A stretch of 13,109 nt of DNA from Eubacteriales bacterium (lineage in GTDB: Bacteria; Bacillota_A; Clostridia; Christensenellales; Aristaeellaceae): the NCBI GenBank assembly GCA_030528845.1, contig JAUMYC010000048.1:1-13109 (forward strand). The letters run 5' to 3'. Each line of letters begins with the position of its first letter. The first letter of the stretch is position 1. Positions 12,897 to 13,109 of this stretch are shown here, piece after piece. The notes under the pieces were generated by a model. The model searched no databases. It was not told the origin of the DNA and was given only the letters and a program-made list of their open reading frames with translations. The position numbers were made by a program, and so were the translations under genes.

Positions 12897-13109
12897 TCAG
12901 CCGACCATGGCCTGCCAGGCAGCGTCGTATTCTTCGATGTACTTGGAGTACTGATAGGTGGACTCCAGAGTATCGAGGAAGGCCTGCCACTCGGCTTCGT
13001 TGAGGTCGCGCTCACCGGTGAGGAACTTGGCGCATTCTTCGGAAATGTAGGTCTCGGCGTCGGTGCCGTTGTACCATTCCGGATCGTCAGCCAGACCGGT
13101 AACGTTGTT
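12897..13109 (-). CDS. 3' end of an extracellular solute-binding protein (ABC transporter, LipO-like)
   Basis: The minus-strand frame is open from the window edge to a TGA at 12899-12897 and gives 70 C-terminal residues. They contain ISEECAKFLTGERDLNEAEWQAFLDTLE, with a following helix of aromatic and acidic residues (YQYSKYIEEYDAAWQAM). The pattern FLTGxxDLNE-xxWxxFLxTLE followed by YxxxYxxAW is the usual C-terminal end of large sugar/oligosaccharide-binding lipoproteins of Gram-positive ABC importers. The N-terminus with its lipobox lies outside the window. Codon use is less extreme in GC than in the neighbouring phosphoesterase and shows C-ending codons, consistent with high expression. 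Confidence 0.75.
   Translation of the reverse strand, partial: NNVTGLADDPEWYNGTDAETYISEECAKFLTGERDLNEAEWQAFLDTLESTYQYSKYIEEYDAAWQAMVG

Overview
The window looks like a chromosome segment of a GC-rich, strictly anaerobic, fermentative member of the Bacillota, most likely a gut-type clostridium. The reasons are a four-subunit HndABCD-type [FeFe]-hydrogenase, strong AGGAGG ribosome binding sites with occasional TTG and GTG starts, simple sigma-A-like promoters, and a LipO-type solute-binding protein at the right edge. I cannot name a genus. No mobile element, CRISPR array, tRNA or rRNA is visible, and no gap between genes exceeds 300 bases.

Layout. Bases 1-138 hold the 3' end of a membrane protein gene (+), followed by back-to-back terminators. 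From 9292 down to 232, eleven genes run on the minus strand in two blocks. The first transcribed block (9292-5473) is a regulatory module: a DRTGG-domain protein, an RsbW/SpoIIAB-like ATPase, a sensory-type [FeFe]-hydrogenase homologue, a small lipoprotein, a second DRTGG-like protein and a PHP-family metal-dependent phosphoesterase. After a 173-base AT-rich gap with promoter-like boxes and a perfect inverted repeat comes the catalytic block (5299-232): hndA, a stand-alone histidine-kinase-type ATPase, hndB, hndC and hndD.

Divergently, on the plus strand from 9471, lie an AlaX-type alanyl-tRNA editing protein, a HAD hydrolase, a run of four hairpins, and a calcineurin-like phosphoesterase. 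A bidirectional terminator separates this last gene from the 3' end of a solute-binding protein gene on the minus strand.

How the genes fit together. HndABCD should couple NADH (and probably reduced ferredoxin) oxidation to H2 formation: HndD holds the H-cluster, HndC the FMN/NAD site, and HndA and HndB are thioredoxin-fold Fe-S subunits. The upstream module is a plausible H2/redox-sensing circuit, because its hydrogenase homologue keeps the H-cluster ligands but has Ala in place of the proton-relay Cys, as reported for sensory HydS enzymes. It is linked to an anti-sigma-type ATPase, DRTGG proteins and a phosphoesterase, with no visible response regulator. A striking detail is that catalytic HndD has the opposite change in the same motif (Cys-Ser instead of Cys-Cys), so a canonical H-cluster ligand position is Ser. 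The signalling link is inference from gene order. The enzyme assignments rest on visible motifs.
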